Below, piece by piece: positions 19,741 through 29,392 of a stretch of 64,000 nt of DNA. The stretch is from Variovorax sp. PBL-H6 (GTDB taxonomy: Bacteria > Pseudomonadota > Gammaproteobacteria > Burkholderiales > Burkholderiaceae_C): contig NZ_LR594659.1 of assembly GCF_901827155.1 (NCBI RefSeq), forward strand, positions 1,426,001-1,490,000, written 5' to 3'. Under the pieces are notes generated by a model that saw only the letters and a program-made list of their open reading frames with translations, was not told where the DNA came from and ran no database searches. Both the position numbers and the translations under genes were made by a program. How positions within the stretch are numbered: position 1 is the stretch's first letter; every line of letters starts with the position of its first letter.

Positions 19741-20589
19741 TTATTTTTCAGTATCCACGAGGCCCTTGACGAACCAGCGCTGCATCAGCACCACCACGAT
19801 CGCCGGCGGCACCAGCGCCAGGATGGCCGTGGCCATCACCAGGTTCCAGTCCACCGCGGCGTCGCCCGAGGCGATCATTCGCTTGATGCCGATCACCACC
19901 GGGTACATGTCCTCGCTCGTGGTGGCGAGGAGCGGCCACAGGTACTGGTTCCAGCCGTAGATGAACTGGATGACGAACAGCGCCGCGATGGAAGTCTGCG
20001 ATAGCGGCACCAGGATGTCCTTGAAGAAGCGCATCGGCCCGGCGCCGTCCATGCGTGCCGCTTCCACCAGCTCGTCGGGCACGCTCAGGAAGAATTGCCG
20101 GAACAGGAAAGTGGCGGTGGCCGATGCGATCAGCGGCACCGTCAGCCCCGCGTAGGTGTTGAGCATGTTGAGGTCTGCCAGGACCTTGTAGGTCGGCAGG
20201 ATGCGCACTTCCACCGGCAGCATGAGCGTCACGAAGATCATCCAGAAGACGATCTTCTTGAACGGGAAGCGGAAGTACACGATGGCGAAGGCCGACAGCA
20301 GCGAGATCGCGATCTTGCCGATGCTGATGACCAGCGCCGTGACCAGGCTGATCCACATCATGCGGCCCACCACCACGCGCGCGCCCTGGGTGTCGGCACC
20401 GAGCAGGGCGGCGCTGTAGTTCTCGAGCATGTGGCCGCCCGGCAGCAACGGCATGGGCACCCGCAGGATCGCGTCGCGCGTGTGGGTGGACGCGATGAAG
20501 GCCAGGTAGATGGGAAAGGCCACGATGGCGATGCCAAGTAGCAGCACCACGTGCGACAGGACGGTGAGGCCAGGGCGACGTTCAACCAT
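19741..20589 (-). CDS. ugpE: Glycerol-3-phosphate ABC transporter permease UgpE
   Basis: 282 residues with six transmembrane segments; the first begins [20 protein letters not shown]. The EAA loop that docks on UgpC reads [20 protein letters not shown] near 190. Inner membrane, forming the channel together with UgpA. It starts 36 bases after the ugpA stop in the ugpBAECQ order. Confidence 0.95.
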   Translation of the reverse strand: MVERRPGLTVLSHVVLLLGIAIVAFPIYLAFIASTHTRDAILRVPMPLLPGGHMLENYSAALLGADTQGARVVVGRMMWISLVTALVISIGKIAISLLSAFAIVYFRFPFKKIVFWMIFVTLMLPVEVRILPTYKVLADLNMLNTYAGLTVPLIASATATFLFRQFFLSVPDELVEAARMDGAGPMRFFKDILVPLSQTSIAALFVIQFIYGWNQYLWPLLATTSEDMYPVVIGIKRMIASGDAAVDWNLVMATAILALVPPAIVVVLMQRWFVKGLVDTEK

Positions 20590-20625
20590 GGTGCTTTATC
20601 CGGTTCGGGGTGAGGGTGCGGGCCA

Positions 20626-21507
20626 TCAGTACTGGACCTTCTTTTCGACGTAGCGAAACTGGATCACCGTCAGCACGACCACGATCGCCATCAGCACCAC
20701 GGATTGCGCGGCCGAGCCGCCCAGGTCGAGCGCCTTGAAGCCGTCGTGCCACACCTTGTAGACCAGGATCGCGGTGTCGCGCCCCGGCCCTCCTTCGGTG
20801 GTGGCATGCACGATCGCGAAGGTGTCGAAGAAGGCATACACGATGTTGATCACCAGCAGGAAGAAGGTGGTGGGCGACAGCAGCGGGAACTGGATGGTGG
20901 CGAAGCGCCGCAGCGGCCCGGCGCCGTCGATGGAGGCCGCTTCGATCAGCGCCTTGGGAATGGACTGCAGGCCTGCCAGGAAGAACAGGAAGTTGTAGGA
21001 GATCTGCTTCCACACGGCGGCTACCACGATCAGCGCGAGCGCCTGGTTGGAATTGAGCAGGTGGTTCCAGTCCATGCCCATGTAGCGCAGGAAGTACGAC
21101 ACCACGCCGATACTGGGCGAGAACATGAACACCCACAGCACGCCCGCAATGGCCGGCGCGACGGCGTAGGGAATGATCAGGAAGGTCTTATAGACCAGGG
21201 CGCCACGCAGGATGCGATCGGCGAAGATTGCCAGCACCAGCGACAGCGCGATGCCGCTGCCGGCTACCAGCACCGAGAACAGCGCGGTGACCTTGAAGGA
21301 CTCGATGTAGGCGGGGTCGTCGAACAGGGTCTGGAAGTTTTCCAGCCCGACGAAGGCGGTGGAGGTGCCGAAGGCGTCCTCGGTTTGCATCGATTGCCAG
21401 ACGGCCTGGCTGGCCGGCCAGAAGAAGAACACCAGGATCACCGCCATCTGCGGCGCGATCAGCAGCCAGGGCAACCAGGCCGACCTGAAAAGAACGCGTT
21501 TCTCCAT
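20626..21507 (-). CDS. ugpA: Glycerol-3-phosphate ABC transporter permease UgpA
   Basis: 293 residues, six transmembrane segments, with EAA loop [20 protein letters not shown] near 200. It starts [16 protein letters not shown], with a strong ribosome site (GGAGGG) 4 bases before the ATG. A terminator-like hairpin and a REP-like element lie in the 171 bases between this start and the ugpB stop, which would make permease mRNA scarcer than binding-protein mRNA. Confidence 0.95.
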   Translation of the reverse strand: MEKRVLFRSAWLPWLLIAPQMAVILVFFFWPASQAVWQSMQTEDAFGTSTAFVGLENFQTLFDDPAYIESFKVTALFSVLVAGSGIALSLVLAIFADRILRGALVYKTFLIIPYAVAPAIAGVLWVFMFSPSIGVVSYFLRYMGMDWNHLLNSNQALALIVVAAVWKQISYNFLFFLAGLQSIPKALIEAASIDGAGPLRRFATIQFPLLSPTTFFLLVINIVYAFFDTFAIVHATTEGGPGRDTAILVYKVWHDGFKALDLGGSAAQSVVLMAIVVVLTVIQFRYVEKKVQY

Positions 21508-21534
21508 ATCCCTCCAAACCCCTGAAAAACGAAA

Positions 21535-21567
21535 CGCCCGCCCTCGGTCTTCCGATAAGGGCGGGCG
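21535..21567 (-). terminator. Intra-operon terminator/attenuator between ugpB and ugpA
   Basis: Perfect 10-bp inverted repeat CGCCCGCCCT/AGGGCGGGCG (21535-21544 and 21558-21567) with a 13-base loop. Read on the minus strand the stem is followed by TTTCGTTTTTC (21534-21524), giving the form of a Rho-independent terminator. It lies after ugpB and before ugpA in the direction of transcription. Confidence 0.7.
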
Positions 21568-21600
21568 TGCGAGTCTACTGCGGCGCCCACCTTCTCGGCA

Positions 21601-21641
21601 GGCACCCTCCCCGCTTGGCGGGGAGGGCAGGGTGGGGTGCC
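21601..21641. repeat. REP-like nested palindrome downstream of ugpB
   Basis: CCCTCCCCGC and GCGGGGAGGG (21605-21614, 21618-21627) form a 10-bp stem with a 3-base loop; the outer arms GGCACCC and GGGTGCC (21601-21607, 21635-21641) are also complementary, so two alternative folds compete. Such GC-rich palindromes sit after genes in many Burkholderiales and can protect mRNA 3' ends. Confidence 0.55.
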
Positions 21642-21678
21642 GTGGACGCCCAAAGGGCTGCGCAGGCGCGAGCCTGCG

Positions 21679-22989
21679 TCAGCCCTTGTTCGCTTTCTGG
21701 AAGCGCTCGAGCTGCTCGTCGCCGCGCTTGACGGCGGCGTCGAGCGCCTCCTTGGCGCTCATCTTGCCGCTCCAGATCTGCTCGGTTTCCTCGTCGATGA
21801 TGGTGCGGATCTGCACGAAGTTGCCCAGGCGAATGCCGCGCGACTTGTCGGTCGTCTTGCGGATCATCTGCGTGACGGCCACATCGGTGCCCGGGTTCTC
21901 CTTGTAGAAGCCCGAGGCATCGGTGAGCTTGTAGGCCGCGGTGGTGATCGGCAGGTAGCCGGTGCGCTTGTGGCTTTCGGACTGCACCTTGGTGTCGGAC
22001 AGGTAGGTGAAGAAGCTGGCCACGCCCTTGTAGTGCTCGGCCGGCTTGCCGGACAGCACCCACAGGCTGGCGCCGCCGATCACGGTGTTCTGCGGCGCGC
22101 CCTTCACGTCGGGGTAGTAGGGCAGGGTCGAGATGCCGTACTTGAACTTGGCGTCCTTGGCCACGCGCGCGTACAGGCCCGAGGAGCCGGTCATCATCGC
22201 GCACTCGCCGGAGGGGAAGGCGGCATCGGGCGTGTTGTTGCGACCCTTGTAGACGAAGGTGCCGTCCTTCGCCATCTTGGCCAGGTTCTCGAAATGGCGG
22301 ACCTGCAGCGGTGAGTTGAACGCCAGGCGCGCGGCGGTACCCCCGAAGCCGTTGTTCTGGGTCGCATACAGGGTGTTGTGCCAGGCCGAGAAGCTTTCCA
22401 GCTGGGTCCAGCTCATCCAACTGGTGGTGAAGGGGCACTTGTGGCCGCTGGCCTTGAGCTTGTCTGCGGCTGCGATCACCTCGGGCCACGTGGTGGGGGC
22501 CTTCTCCGGATCGAGCCCTGCCGCCTTGAAGGCGTCCTTGTTGTAATAGAAGACGGTGGTCGAGCTGTTGAAGGGAAAGCTCAGCATCTGGCCACTGGGA
22601 GCCGTGTAGTAGCCCGCCACGGCGGGTACGTACACGCTCGGGTCGAACTTGGCGCCACCCATGTTCATGACCTCGCCCACGGGCTTGATGGCGCCCTTGG
22701 AAGCCATCATCGTGGCGGTGCCCACTTCGAACACCTGGAGGATGTCCGGCGCATTGCCCGAGCGGAAGGCGGCAATGGCAGCGGTCATCGACTCGTCATA
22801 CTGGCCCTTGTAGGTGGCCACGATCTTGTAGTCTTTCTGGCTGGCGTTGTATTGCTTGGCGAGGTCGTTGACCCATTCGCCGAGCGGGCCGCTCATGGAA
22901 TGCCACCACTGGATCTCGGTCTGCGCCATGGCTGGCGCCGAGAGCGTTGCCGCAAGCGCCGATGCTACGGCGAACGTCTTGAATCGCAT
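21679..22989 (-). CDS. ugpB: Glycerol-3-phosphate-binding periplasmic protein
   Basis: 436 residues from the ATG at 22989, chosen because AGGAG precedes it and the signal peptide starts there (MRFKTFAVASALAATLSAPA, cleaved after AMA). The mature protein opens TEIQWWHSMSGPLGEWVN, the ligand-binding signature of UgpB. It binds sn-glycerol-3-phosphate and glycerophosphodiesters in the periplasm and delivers them to UgpAE. First gene of the ugpBAECQ operon, divergent from serA. Confidence 0.95.
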   Translation of the reverse strand: MRFKTFAVASALAATLSAPAMAQTEIQWWHSMSGPLGEWVNDLAKQYNASQKDYKIVATYKGQYDESMTAAIAAFRSGNAPDILQVFEVGTATMMASKGAIKPVGEVMNMGGAKFDPSVYVPAVAGYYTAPSGQMLSFPFNSSTTVFYYNKDAFKAAGLDPEKAPTTWPEVIAAADKLKASGHKCPFTTSWMSWTQLESFSAWHNTLYATQNNGFGGTAARLAFNSPLQVRHFENLAKMAKDGTFVYKGRNNTPDAAFPSGECAMMTGSSGLYARVAKDAKFKYGISTLPYYPDVKGAPQNTVIGGASLWVLSGKPAEHYKGVASFFTYLSDTKVQSESHKRTGYLPITTAAYKLTDASGFYKENPGTDVAVTQMIRKTTDKSRGIRLGNFVQIRTIIDEETEQIWSGKMSAKEALDAAVKRGDEQLERFQKANKG

Positions 22990-23021
22990 GAAGACTCCTA
23001 GGAAGAGAAACAAAAGCGCGA

Positions 23022-23044
23022 ATGCTAGGCCGCGCGTATGACAC
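23022..23044 (-). promoter_or_regulatory. Candidate ugpB promoter with one Pho-box-like half site
   Basis: On the minus strand GTGTCAT (23044-23038, six of seven match to the PhoB half site CTGTCAT) is followed after 10 bases by TAGCAT (23027-23022), the spacing expected between a Pho box and a -10. The second half site 11 bases upstream is poor (GTGACGC), so phosphate control is suggested, not shown. Confidence 0.3.
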
Positions 23045-23222
23045 GGCCGCGTCACATTTTGTCGCAGCACGACGGTGCACCAGAAGGCGGGGAAACCCTT
23101 TTCACGTCTGGGCCGCAGGGTTGCGCAAGGCTGCTTGCTGCGGCGCACCATGCTAGGATCGCGCTCCCTTTTTCAGGTGCTGCTGCCTCCTCCTGAAGTC
23201 GGTCGGGGCTGCCGCCAAGCGT

Positions 23223-24452
23223 ATGAGCAAGACCTCTCTCGACAAAAGCAAGATCAAGTTTCTTCTACTCGAAGGCATTCACCCTTCGGCAGTCGAAGTG
23301 CTGCGCGCGGCAGGCTACACCAGCATCGAGACCTTGCCCGGGTCGTTGCCGGAAGAGGAACTGAAGCAGCGCGTGGCCGACGTGCATTTCATCGGCATCC
23401 GCTCGCGTACCCAACTGACGGCGGAGGTCTTTGCCGCCGCGCAAAAGCTCGTCGCGGTCGGGGCTTTCTGCATCGGCACCAATCAGATCAATCTCGATGC
23501 CGCGCGCGAGCATGGCGTGGTCGTCTTCAACGCTCCGTATTCCAATACCCGTTCGGTAGCCGAACTGGTGTTGGCCGAGGCCATCCTCCTCCTGCGCGGC
23601 ATCCCCGAGAAAAGCGCGGTGGCGCACCGCGGCGGCTGGCTCAAGTCGGCCGAGAACGCGTTCGAGATCCGCGGCAAGACGCTGGGCATCGTGGGCTACG
23701 GCTCGATCGGCGCGCAGCTCTCCGTATTGGCCGAGGCGCTCGGCATGCAGGTGGCCTTCTTCGACGTGGTCACCAAGCTGCCGCTGGGCAACGCGCGCCA
23801 GGTGCGCACGCTGAACGAGCTGCTGCTGCAGAGCGACATCGTGAGCCTGCACGTGCCCGAGACGCCCGCCACCCAATGGATGATCGGCGCCAAGGAGATC
23901 GCGGCCATGAGGCCCGGATCGATCCTGATCAATGCCTCGCGTGGCAGCGTGGTCGACATCGATGCGCTGGCCCAGGCACTGAAGCAGAAGAGGCTGCTGG
24001 GCGCCGCGATCGACGTGTTCCCCGTGGAGCCGCGCAGCAACAAGGACGAGTTCCAGTCGCCGCTGCGCGGGCTGGACAACACGATCCTCACGCCGCACAT
24101 CGGGGGTTCCACGATGGAGGCGCAGGCGAACATCGGGCTCGAGGTGGCCGAGAAGCTGGTCAAGTACAGCGACAACGGCACCTCCACCTCATCCGTCAAC
24201 TTTCCCGAGGTCGCCCTGCCGGCACACCCCGGCAAGCACCGGCTGCTGCACATCCACCACAACGTGCCCGGCGTGCTCTCGGACGTCAACCGCGTGTTCG
24301 CCGACAACAACATCAACATTGCCTCGCAGTACCTGCAGACCAACGAGAAGGTGGGCTATGTGGTGACGGACATCGACGCCGCCTCCTCCGACCTGGCGCT
24401 CGAGAAACTGGCGAAGGTGCCCGGCACGATCCGCAGCCGGGTGTTGTTCTAG
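23223..24452 (+). CDS. serA: D-3-phosphoglycerate dehydrogenase
   Basis: 409 residues. It oxidises 3-phosphoglycerate to 3-phosphohydroxypyruvate, the first step of serine synthesis. The Rossmann motif GIVGYGSIGAQL is near residue 155; catalytic Arg, Glu and His occur in NASRGSVVD, VEPRSNKDEF and LTPHIGGSTMEAQ. A C-terminal ACT domain (about 335-409, HHNVPGVLSDVNRVF) binds serine for feedback inhibition, as in E. coli SerA. Divergent from ugpB across a 233-base gap. Confidence 0.96.
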   Translation: MSKTSLDKSKIKFLLLEGIHPSAVEVLRAAGYTSIETLPGSLPEEELKQRVADVHFIGIRSRTQLTAEVFAAAQKLVAVGAFCIGTNQINLDAAREHGVVVFNAPYSNTRSVAELVLAEAILLLRGIPEKSAVAHRGGWLKSAENAFEIRGKTLGIVGYGSIGAQLSVLAEALGMQVAFFDVVTKLPLGNARQVRTLNELLLQSDIVSLHVPETPATQWMIGAKEIAAMRPGSILINASRGSVVDIDALAQALKQKRLLGAAIDVFPVEPRSNKDEFQSPLRGLDNTILTPHIGGSTMEAQANIGLEVAEKLVKYSDNGTSTSSVNFPEVALPAHPGKHRLLHIHHNVPGVLSDVNRVFADNNINIASQYLQTNEKVGYVVTDIDAASSDLALEKLAKVPGTIRSRVLF

Positions 24453-24470
24453 GTCGGGCCCGGCGTCACA

Positions 24471-24482
24471 GTCAGGCCTGAC
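24471..24482. promoter_or_regulatory. 12-bp palindrome in the promoter of the fused dehydrogenase
   Basis: GTCAGGCCTGAC is a perfect palindrome ending one base before the probable -10 box TAAAAT (24484-24489). Lying between -35 and -10 it is well placed for a dimeric repressor. The binding protein is unknown. Confidence 0.35.
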
Positions 24483-24483
24483 T

Positions 24484-24489
24484 TAAAAT
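24484..24489 (+). promoter_or_regulatory. Probable -10 box of the fused dehydrogenase gene
   Basis: TAAAAT in CTTAAAATCCACGGCC, 50 bases before the ATG at 24539. The same TAAAATCC block precedes 15219 and 51715. No -35 consensus is recognisable. Confidence 0.45.
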
Positions 24490-24538
24490 CCACGGCCCTG
24501 GTTCAGGGGCGCGCAGCGCCCGACCGAGGCCCACCCCG

Positions 24539-27500
24539 ATGAATGCACCGACCGCGTTGACGGCGTTGTTGTCGCAGGCCGCAGAGCCCGCGCGATTGCG
24601 TGAGATCCCCTACAACTACACGAGCTTCTCCGATCGCGAGATCGTGATCCGCCTGCTGGGTGAGCGAGGCTGGGAATTGCTGCAGAGCTTGCGCGCCGAG
24701 CGCCGCACCGGCCGCTCCGCGCGCATGCTGTACGAGGTGCTCGGCGACATCTGGGTGGTGCAGCGCAACCCCTATCTCGTCGACGATCTGCTGGACAACC
24801 CGCGCCGGCGTGGCCAATTGGTGGATGCGCTGAATCACCGCCTGTCAGAGGTGCAGAGGCGGCGCACCCCCGATGCCGCCGCCCAGCGCGATAGCCTCGT
24901 GGGCGAGCTGACCGCGCTGGTGGCGCAGGCAGTGCAGGCCTTCGACACCTTGTTTCGCGATGTGGCGGCGTTGCGCCGCAAGGCCACGCGCACCCTGGGC
25001 CGGCTCACCGCGCGCGACAACATCAAGTTCGACGGTCTCTCGCGCGTGTCGCACGTCACTGACGCGACCGATTGGCGGGTCGAATATCCCTTTGTCGTCC
25101 TGACGCCCGACACCGAGGCCGAGATGGCTGCGCTGGTCAAGGGATGCATCGAGCTCGGCCTCACCATCATCCCGCGGGGCGGCGGCACCGGCTACACCGG
25201 CGGCGCGATCCCGCTGGCCTGGAACAGCGCCGTCATCAACACCGAGAAGCTGGAGGCGATGACCGAGGTCGAGATGGTCTCCCTGCCCGGCCTCGAGCAG
25301 CCCGTGCCGACCGTCTGGACCGAGGCGGGCGTGGTGACCCAGCGTGTCGCCGATGCGGCCGAGCGCGCGGGCTTCGTGTTCGCGGTCGACCCCACCTCCG
25401 CCGAGGCCTCGTGCGTCGGCGGCAACGTCGCGATGAACGCGGGCGGCAAGAAGGCCGTGCTGTGGGGCACCGCGCTCGACAACCTGGCCTCGTGGCGCAT
25501 GGTGACTCCGGAGGCTGAATGGCTCGAGGTCACGCGCATCGGCCACAACCTTGGCAAGATCCACGACGCCGAGAGCGCCGTCTTCGATCTCCAGTACTTC
25601 GCGGCCGATGGCCGGACCAGGCTGCGCAGCGAGCGGCTCGAGATCCCCGGCAAGACCTTCCGCAAGGAAGGCCTCGGCAAGGACGTGACCGACAAGTTCC
25701 TCTCGGGCCTGCCGGGCATCCAGAAGGAGGGCTGCGACGGCCTGATCACCAGCTGCCGCTGGGTCGTGCACCGCATGCCTGCGCACACCCGCACGGTGTG
25801 CCTCGAATTCTTCGGCAATGCCAAGGACGCGGTGCCGAGCATCGTCGAGATCAAGGACTTCATGTTTGCCGAGCAGAAGCGCTCGGGAGTCCTGCTCGCC
25901 GGCCTCGAGCACCTGGACGATCGGTATCTCAAGGCCGTTGGCTACGCCACCAAATCCAAGAAGCACGGCGGCCTGCCCAAGATGGTGCTGTTCGGCGACA
26001 TCGCCGGCGACGATGCCGATGCGGTGGCGCGGGTCACCTCGGAGGTGGTGCGCATCGCCAACTCGCGCAGCGGCGAGGGCTTCATCGCCATCAGCCCGGA
26101 GGCGCGCAAGAAGTTCTGGCTGGACCGCAAGCGTACCGCTGCCATCAGCCGGCACACCAACGCCTTCAAGATCAACGAGGACGTGGTGATTCCGCTGCCG
26201 CGGATGGCCGAGTACACGGATGGCATCGAGCGCATCAACATCGAGCTCTCGCTGCAGAACAAGCTGGCGCTCGCCGACGAGCTGGAGGCCTTCTTTCTGC
26301 GCGGTAACCTGCCGCTGGGCAAGAGCGACGATGCCAACGAGATCTCGTCGGCGGAGCTGCTGGAAGACCGCGTGGCGCAGGCGGTGGCGCTGGTGCGCGA
26401 GGTGCGTGCGTCGTGGCAGGGTTGGCTGGACCAGATCGACGCGTTGTTTCCGCGGCTGCAAGACCACTCGCTGCGTGCCAGCTGGAAGACGCAGATCCGC
26501 GCGCCGCTCGCAGCCATCTTCTCCGGCGCGGAGTTCGCGCCGATCCTGGCCGAGTGCAACGCGATCCACCAGCGGGTGCTCAAGGGCCGGGTCTGGGTGG
26601 CGCTGCACATGCATGCCGGCGACGGCAACGTGCACACCAACATCCCCGTCAACAGCGACAACTACGAGATGCTGCAAACCGCGCATGCGGCGGTGGCACG
26701 CATCATGGTGCTGGCGCGCAGCCTCGACGGCGTGATCTCCGGCGAGCACGGCATCGGCATCACCAAGCTCGAATTCCTGTCCGACGACGAGCTGCGCCCC
26801 TTTGCGGACTACAAGCAACGCATCGATCCCGAAGGCCGCTTCAACAAGGGCAAGCTGCTGCGGCCTTCGATGCACGCCGGGCCGGGCCTCTATGCCGACC
26901 TCACCAATGCCTACACGCCCAGCTTCGGGCTGATGGGCCACGAGTCGCTGATCATGCAGCAGAGCGACATCGGCGCCATTGCCGACAGCGTGAAGGACTG
27001 CCTGCGCTGCGGCAAATGCAAGCCGGTGTGCGCCACCCACGTGCCGCGCGCCAACCTGCTCTACTCGCCGCGCAACAAGATCCTCGCGACCTCGCTGCTG
27101 GTCGAGGCCTTCCTCTACGAGGAGCAGACCCGGCGCGGCGTCAGCATCAAGCACTGGGAGGAGTTCGAGGATGTGGCCGACCATTGCACGGTCTGCCACA
27201 AGTGCCTCACGCCCTGCCCGGTGAACATCGACTTCGGCGACGTCTCGATGAACATGCGCAACCTGCTGCGCAAGATGGGCCAGAAGTCCTTCCGGCCCGG
27301 CAACGCAGCGGCGATGCTGTTCCTCAACGCTACCAACCCGCAGACCATCAAGGCCATGCGCACCGGCATGGTGGACATCGGGTTCAAGGTCCAGCGCCTC
27401 GCCAACGACCTGCTGCGTGGATTGGCGCGGATGCAGACGGCGGCTCCGCCGGCCACGGTGGGACCTGCGCCGATCAAGGAGCAGGTGATCCATTTCATCA

Positions 27501-28429
27501 ACAAGAAGATGCCGGGCGGCCTGCCCAACAAGACCGCGCGGGCGCTGCTGGACATCGAGGATGCCGACTACGTGCCGATCATCCGGGACCCCAAGGCGAC
27601 CACGCCCGAGACCGAGGCGGTGTTCTACTTTCCGGGGTGCGGCTCGGAGCGGCTGTTCTCGCAAGTGGGGCTGGCCACGCAGGCGATGCTGTGGCACGCA
27701 GGCGTTCAGACCGTGCTGCCACCGGGTTATCTGTGCTGCGGCTACCCGCAGCGCGGCAGTGGCCAGTACGACCGGGCCGAGAAGATGATCACCGACAACC
27801 GGGTGCTCTTCCACCGCGTGGCCAACACGCTGAATTACCTGGACATCAAGACCGTGGTGGTGAGCTGCGGCACTTGCTACGACCAGCTGCAGGGCTACCA
27901 GTTCGAGAAGATCTTCCCGGGCTGCCGCATCATCGACATCCACGAGTATTTGCTCGAAAAGGGCATCACCCTCGAGAACTCGACCGAGGGGGCCGACGGC
28001 TCGGCCTACCTCTACCACGACCCCTGCCACAGCCCGATGAAGCTTCAGGATCCGATGAAGACGGTGAAGGCGCTGGTCGGCGACCAGGTGCTCAAGAACG
28101 ACCGGTGCTGCGGCGAGTCGGGAACCTTCGGCGTGACGCGGCCGGACATCTCGACGCAGGTTCGCTTCCGCAAGGAAGAGGAACTGCGCAAGGGTGAGGC
28201 CTCGCTGCGCAACAGCGGCATGGTCTCGCCCAAGGGCAACGTCAAGATCCTCACCAGCTGCCCGAGCTGCCTGCAGGGCCTGAGCCGCTACGGCAAGGAC
28301 CTCGAGAACGGCCTGCTGGAAGCCGACTACATCGTTGTCGAGATGGCCAACAAGATCCTCGGCAAAGACTGGATGCCCGCTTACGTGGCCGCTGCCAATC
28401 AGGGCGGCATCGAGCGGGTGCTGGTATGA
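24539..28429 (+). CDS. Fused FAD-linked dehydrogenase, DUF3683 + GlcD-like + Fe-S + CCG domains
   Basis: 1296 residues in one chain. An N-terminal DUF3683 region covers about 20-150. The PCMH-type FAD-binding domain is at about 180-330 ([17 protein letters not shown]) and the FAD-oxidase C-terminal domain at about 430-790 ([25 protein letters not shown]). Two 4Fe-4S motifs follow: [11 protein letters not shown] near 820 and [13 protein letters not shown] near 882. Two CCG repeats end the protein ([10 protein letters not shown] near 1032, CCGYP, CGTC; then HDPCHSP near 1162, CCGESG, CPSC). This equals GlcD plus GlcF of glycolate oxidase, or a D-lactate dehydrogenase, fused. Likely role: oxidising a 2-hydroxyacid and passing electrons to quinone. 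The substrate cannot be read from sequence. The HIT gene overlaps its stop. Confidence 0.9.
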   Translation: MNAPTALTALLSQAAEPARLREIPYNYTSFSDREIVIRLLGERGWELLQSLRAERRTGRSARMLYEVLGDIWVVQRNPYLVDDLLDNPRRRGQLVDALNHRLSEVQRRRTPDAAAQRDSLVGELTALVAQAVQAFDTLFRDVAALRRKATRTLGRLTARDNIKFDGLSRVSHVTDATDWRVEYPFVVLTPDTEAEMAALVKGCIELGLTIIPRGGGTGYTGGAIPLAWNSAVINTEKLEAMTEVEMVSLPGLEQPVPTVWTEAGVVTQRVADAAERAGFVFAVDPTSAEASCVGGNVAMNAGGKKAVLWGTALDNLASWRMVTPEAEWLEVTRIGHNLGKIHDAESAVFDLQYFAADGRTRLRSERLEIPGKTFRKEGLGKDVTDKFLSGLPGIQKEGCDGLITSCRWVVHRMPAHTRTVCLEFFGNAKDAVPSIVEIKDFMFAEQKRSGVLLAGLEHLDDRYLKAVGYATKSKKHGGLPKMVLFGDIAGDDADAVARVTSEVVRIANSRSGEGFIAISPEARKKFWLDRKRTAAISRHTNAFKINEDVVIPLPRMAEYTDGIERINIELSLQNKLALADELEAFFLRGNLPLGKSDDANEISSAELLEDRVAQAVALVREVRASWQGWLDQIDALFPRLQDHSLRASWKTQIRAPLAAIFSGAEFAPILAECNAIHQRVLKGRVWVALHMHAGDGNVHTNIPVNSDNYEMLQTAHAAVARIMVLARSLDGVISGEHGIGITKLEFLSDDELRPFADYKQRIDPEGRFNKGKLLRPSMHAGPGLYADLTNAYTPSFGLMGHESLIMQQSDIGAIADSVKDCLRCGKCKPVCATHVPRANLLYSPRNKILATSLLVEAFLYEEQTRRGVSIKHWEEFEDVADHCTVCHKCLTPCPVNIDFGDVSMNMRNLLRKMGQKSFRPGNAAAMLFLNATNPQTIKAMRTGMVDIGFKVQRLANDLLRGLARMQTAAPPATVGPAPIKEQVIHFINKKMPGGLPNKTARALLDIEDADYVPIIRDPKATTPETEAVFYFPGCGSERLFSQVGLATQAMLWHAGVQTVLPPGYLCCGYPQRGSGQYDRAEKMITDNRVLFHRVANTLNYLDIKTVVVSCGTCYDQLQGYQFEKIFPGCRIIDIHEYLLEKGITLENSTEGADGSAYLYHDPCHSPMKLQDPMKTVKALVGDQVLKNDRCCGESGTFGVTRPDISTQVRFRKEEELRKGEASLRNSGMVSPKGNVKILTSCPSCLQGLSRYGKDLENGLLEADYIVVEMANKILGKDWMPAYVAAANQGGIERVLV

Positions 28430-28884
28430 CGGAGGTGCGCGTGGCGGATTGCCCGCTTTGCGAGGAGCCCGGCGGCCGCGTGGTGTTCGAAGCGCCTGAT
28501 CTTCGCGTCGTGCACGCGGCCGAGGAGGGCTTTCCCGCCTTCTATCGCGTTGTCTGGAAAAGCCATGTCGCGGAGTGGTCCGATCTTCCGCCGGAGCATC
28601 GGGCGATGTGCATGGACGCGGTGGTCGCGGTGGAGCAATGCCTGCGCGACGCACTGGCGCCCGCCAAGATCAACCTCGCGGCCCTTGGCAACATGGTGCC
28701 GCACCTGCATTGGCACGTGATCGCGCGCTTCGAGTGGGACACGCGCTTCCCGTCGCCCGTCTGGGCTGCCGCGCAGCGCGACCGCGATCCGCAACGCGAA
28801 GCCGCGATCGAGGTCAAACTGGAGGCGCTTGAACGGGACATGGCCCGGCGCCTGGCAGCTCATCCACTGAACCGGAGTTCCTGA
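28426..28884 (+). CDS. HIT family hydrolase
   Basis: 152 residues. The histidine triad [10 protein letters not shown] (H-x-H-x-H) is near residue 88, preceded by [15 protein letters not shown]. An N-terminal CPLCEE motif may bind zinc. Family members hydrolyse nucleotidyl phosphates or phosphoramidates; the longer-than-usual C terminus with [10 protein letters not shown] is the pattern of Burkholderiales HIT proteins. ATGA overlap with the fused dehydrogenase and a one-base overlap with DUF971 suggest one operon. Confidence 0.92.
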   Translation: MTEVRVADCPLCEEPGGRVVFEAPDLRVVHAAEEGFPAFYRVVWKSHVAEWSDLPPEHRAMCMDAVVAVEQCLRDALAPAKINLAALGNMVPHLHWHVIARFEWDTRFPSPVWAAAQRDRDPQREAAIEVKLEALERDMARRLAAHPLNRSS

Positions 28885-29297
28885 TGGCAGGTTTGCAAAC
28901 GGGCGCGCCGACGCCCCAGTCGATCACCGTTCACAACCAATCGCGCATCCTGGAAGTGGGCTTTTCCGATGGCGCGAGCTTTCGCATTCCCTTCGAGCTG
29001 ATGCGGATCTACTCGCCCTCGGCCGAAGTGCAGGGCCACGGGCCCGGACAGGAAGTGCTGCAGACCGGCAAGCGCAATGTCGACCTGCTGGACCTGCAGC
29101 CGGTGGGCAACTACGCGGTGCAGCCCAGCTTCTCCGACGGCCACGATACTGGCATCTACTCGTGGGACTTGCTGTACGAGTTGGGCGCAAAGCAGGACGA
29201 GCTGTGGGCCGAATACGAGCGGCGCCTCGCTGCAGCCGGCGTCGATCGCGATGCACCGATGGCCGAGAAGGGCGGCCACGCCTGCGGCAGCCACTGA
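28884..29297 (+). CDS. DUF971 (gamma-butyrobetaine hydroxylase-like N-terminal) protein
   Basis: 137 residues. The core motif is around SRILEVGFSDGASFRIPFEL (about 19-38) and GIYSWDLLYELG (about 89-100). The C terminus carries the HACGSH segment with possible metal ligands. DUF971 proteins are small and occur as stand-alone units linked to Fe-S or quinone metabolism; biochemical role unknown. It shares one base with the HIT gene stop and lies 95 bases before ubiE. Confidence 0.88.
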   Translation: MAGLQTGAPTPQSITVHNQSRILEVGFSDGASFRIPFELMRIYSPSAEVQGHGPGQEVLQTGKRNVDLLDLQPVGNYAVQPSFSDGHDTGIYSWDLLYELGAKQDELWAEYERRLAAAGVDRDAPMAEKGGHACGSH

Positions 29298-29392
29298 GAA
29301 GCCGAGCGCCTCGCCGCAAAAAGCAACGAATGCCCGGCGTCCTTGCAGGGGCGTCGGCTTGATGTATGCGCTTCCGACCTAACATCGGACGA

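Noticed and set aside
22990..23222. A riboswitch upstream of serA or ugpB
   Set aside because: No recognisable riboswitch core (glycine, SAM, TPP or others) could be read; serine control in this family normally acts on the enzyme through its ACT domain.
24845..28654. A 1269-codon open frame on the minus strand opposite the fused dehydrogenase
   Set aside because: It is an antisense shadow: high-GC codon bias in the plus frame leaves the opposite strand free of stops. The translation is repetitive, His/Arg/Asp-rich and matches no family, while the plus frame has complete domain motifs.
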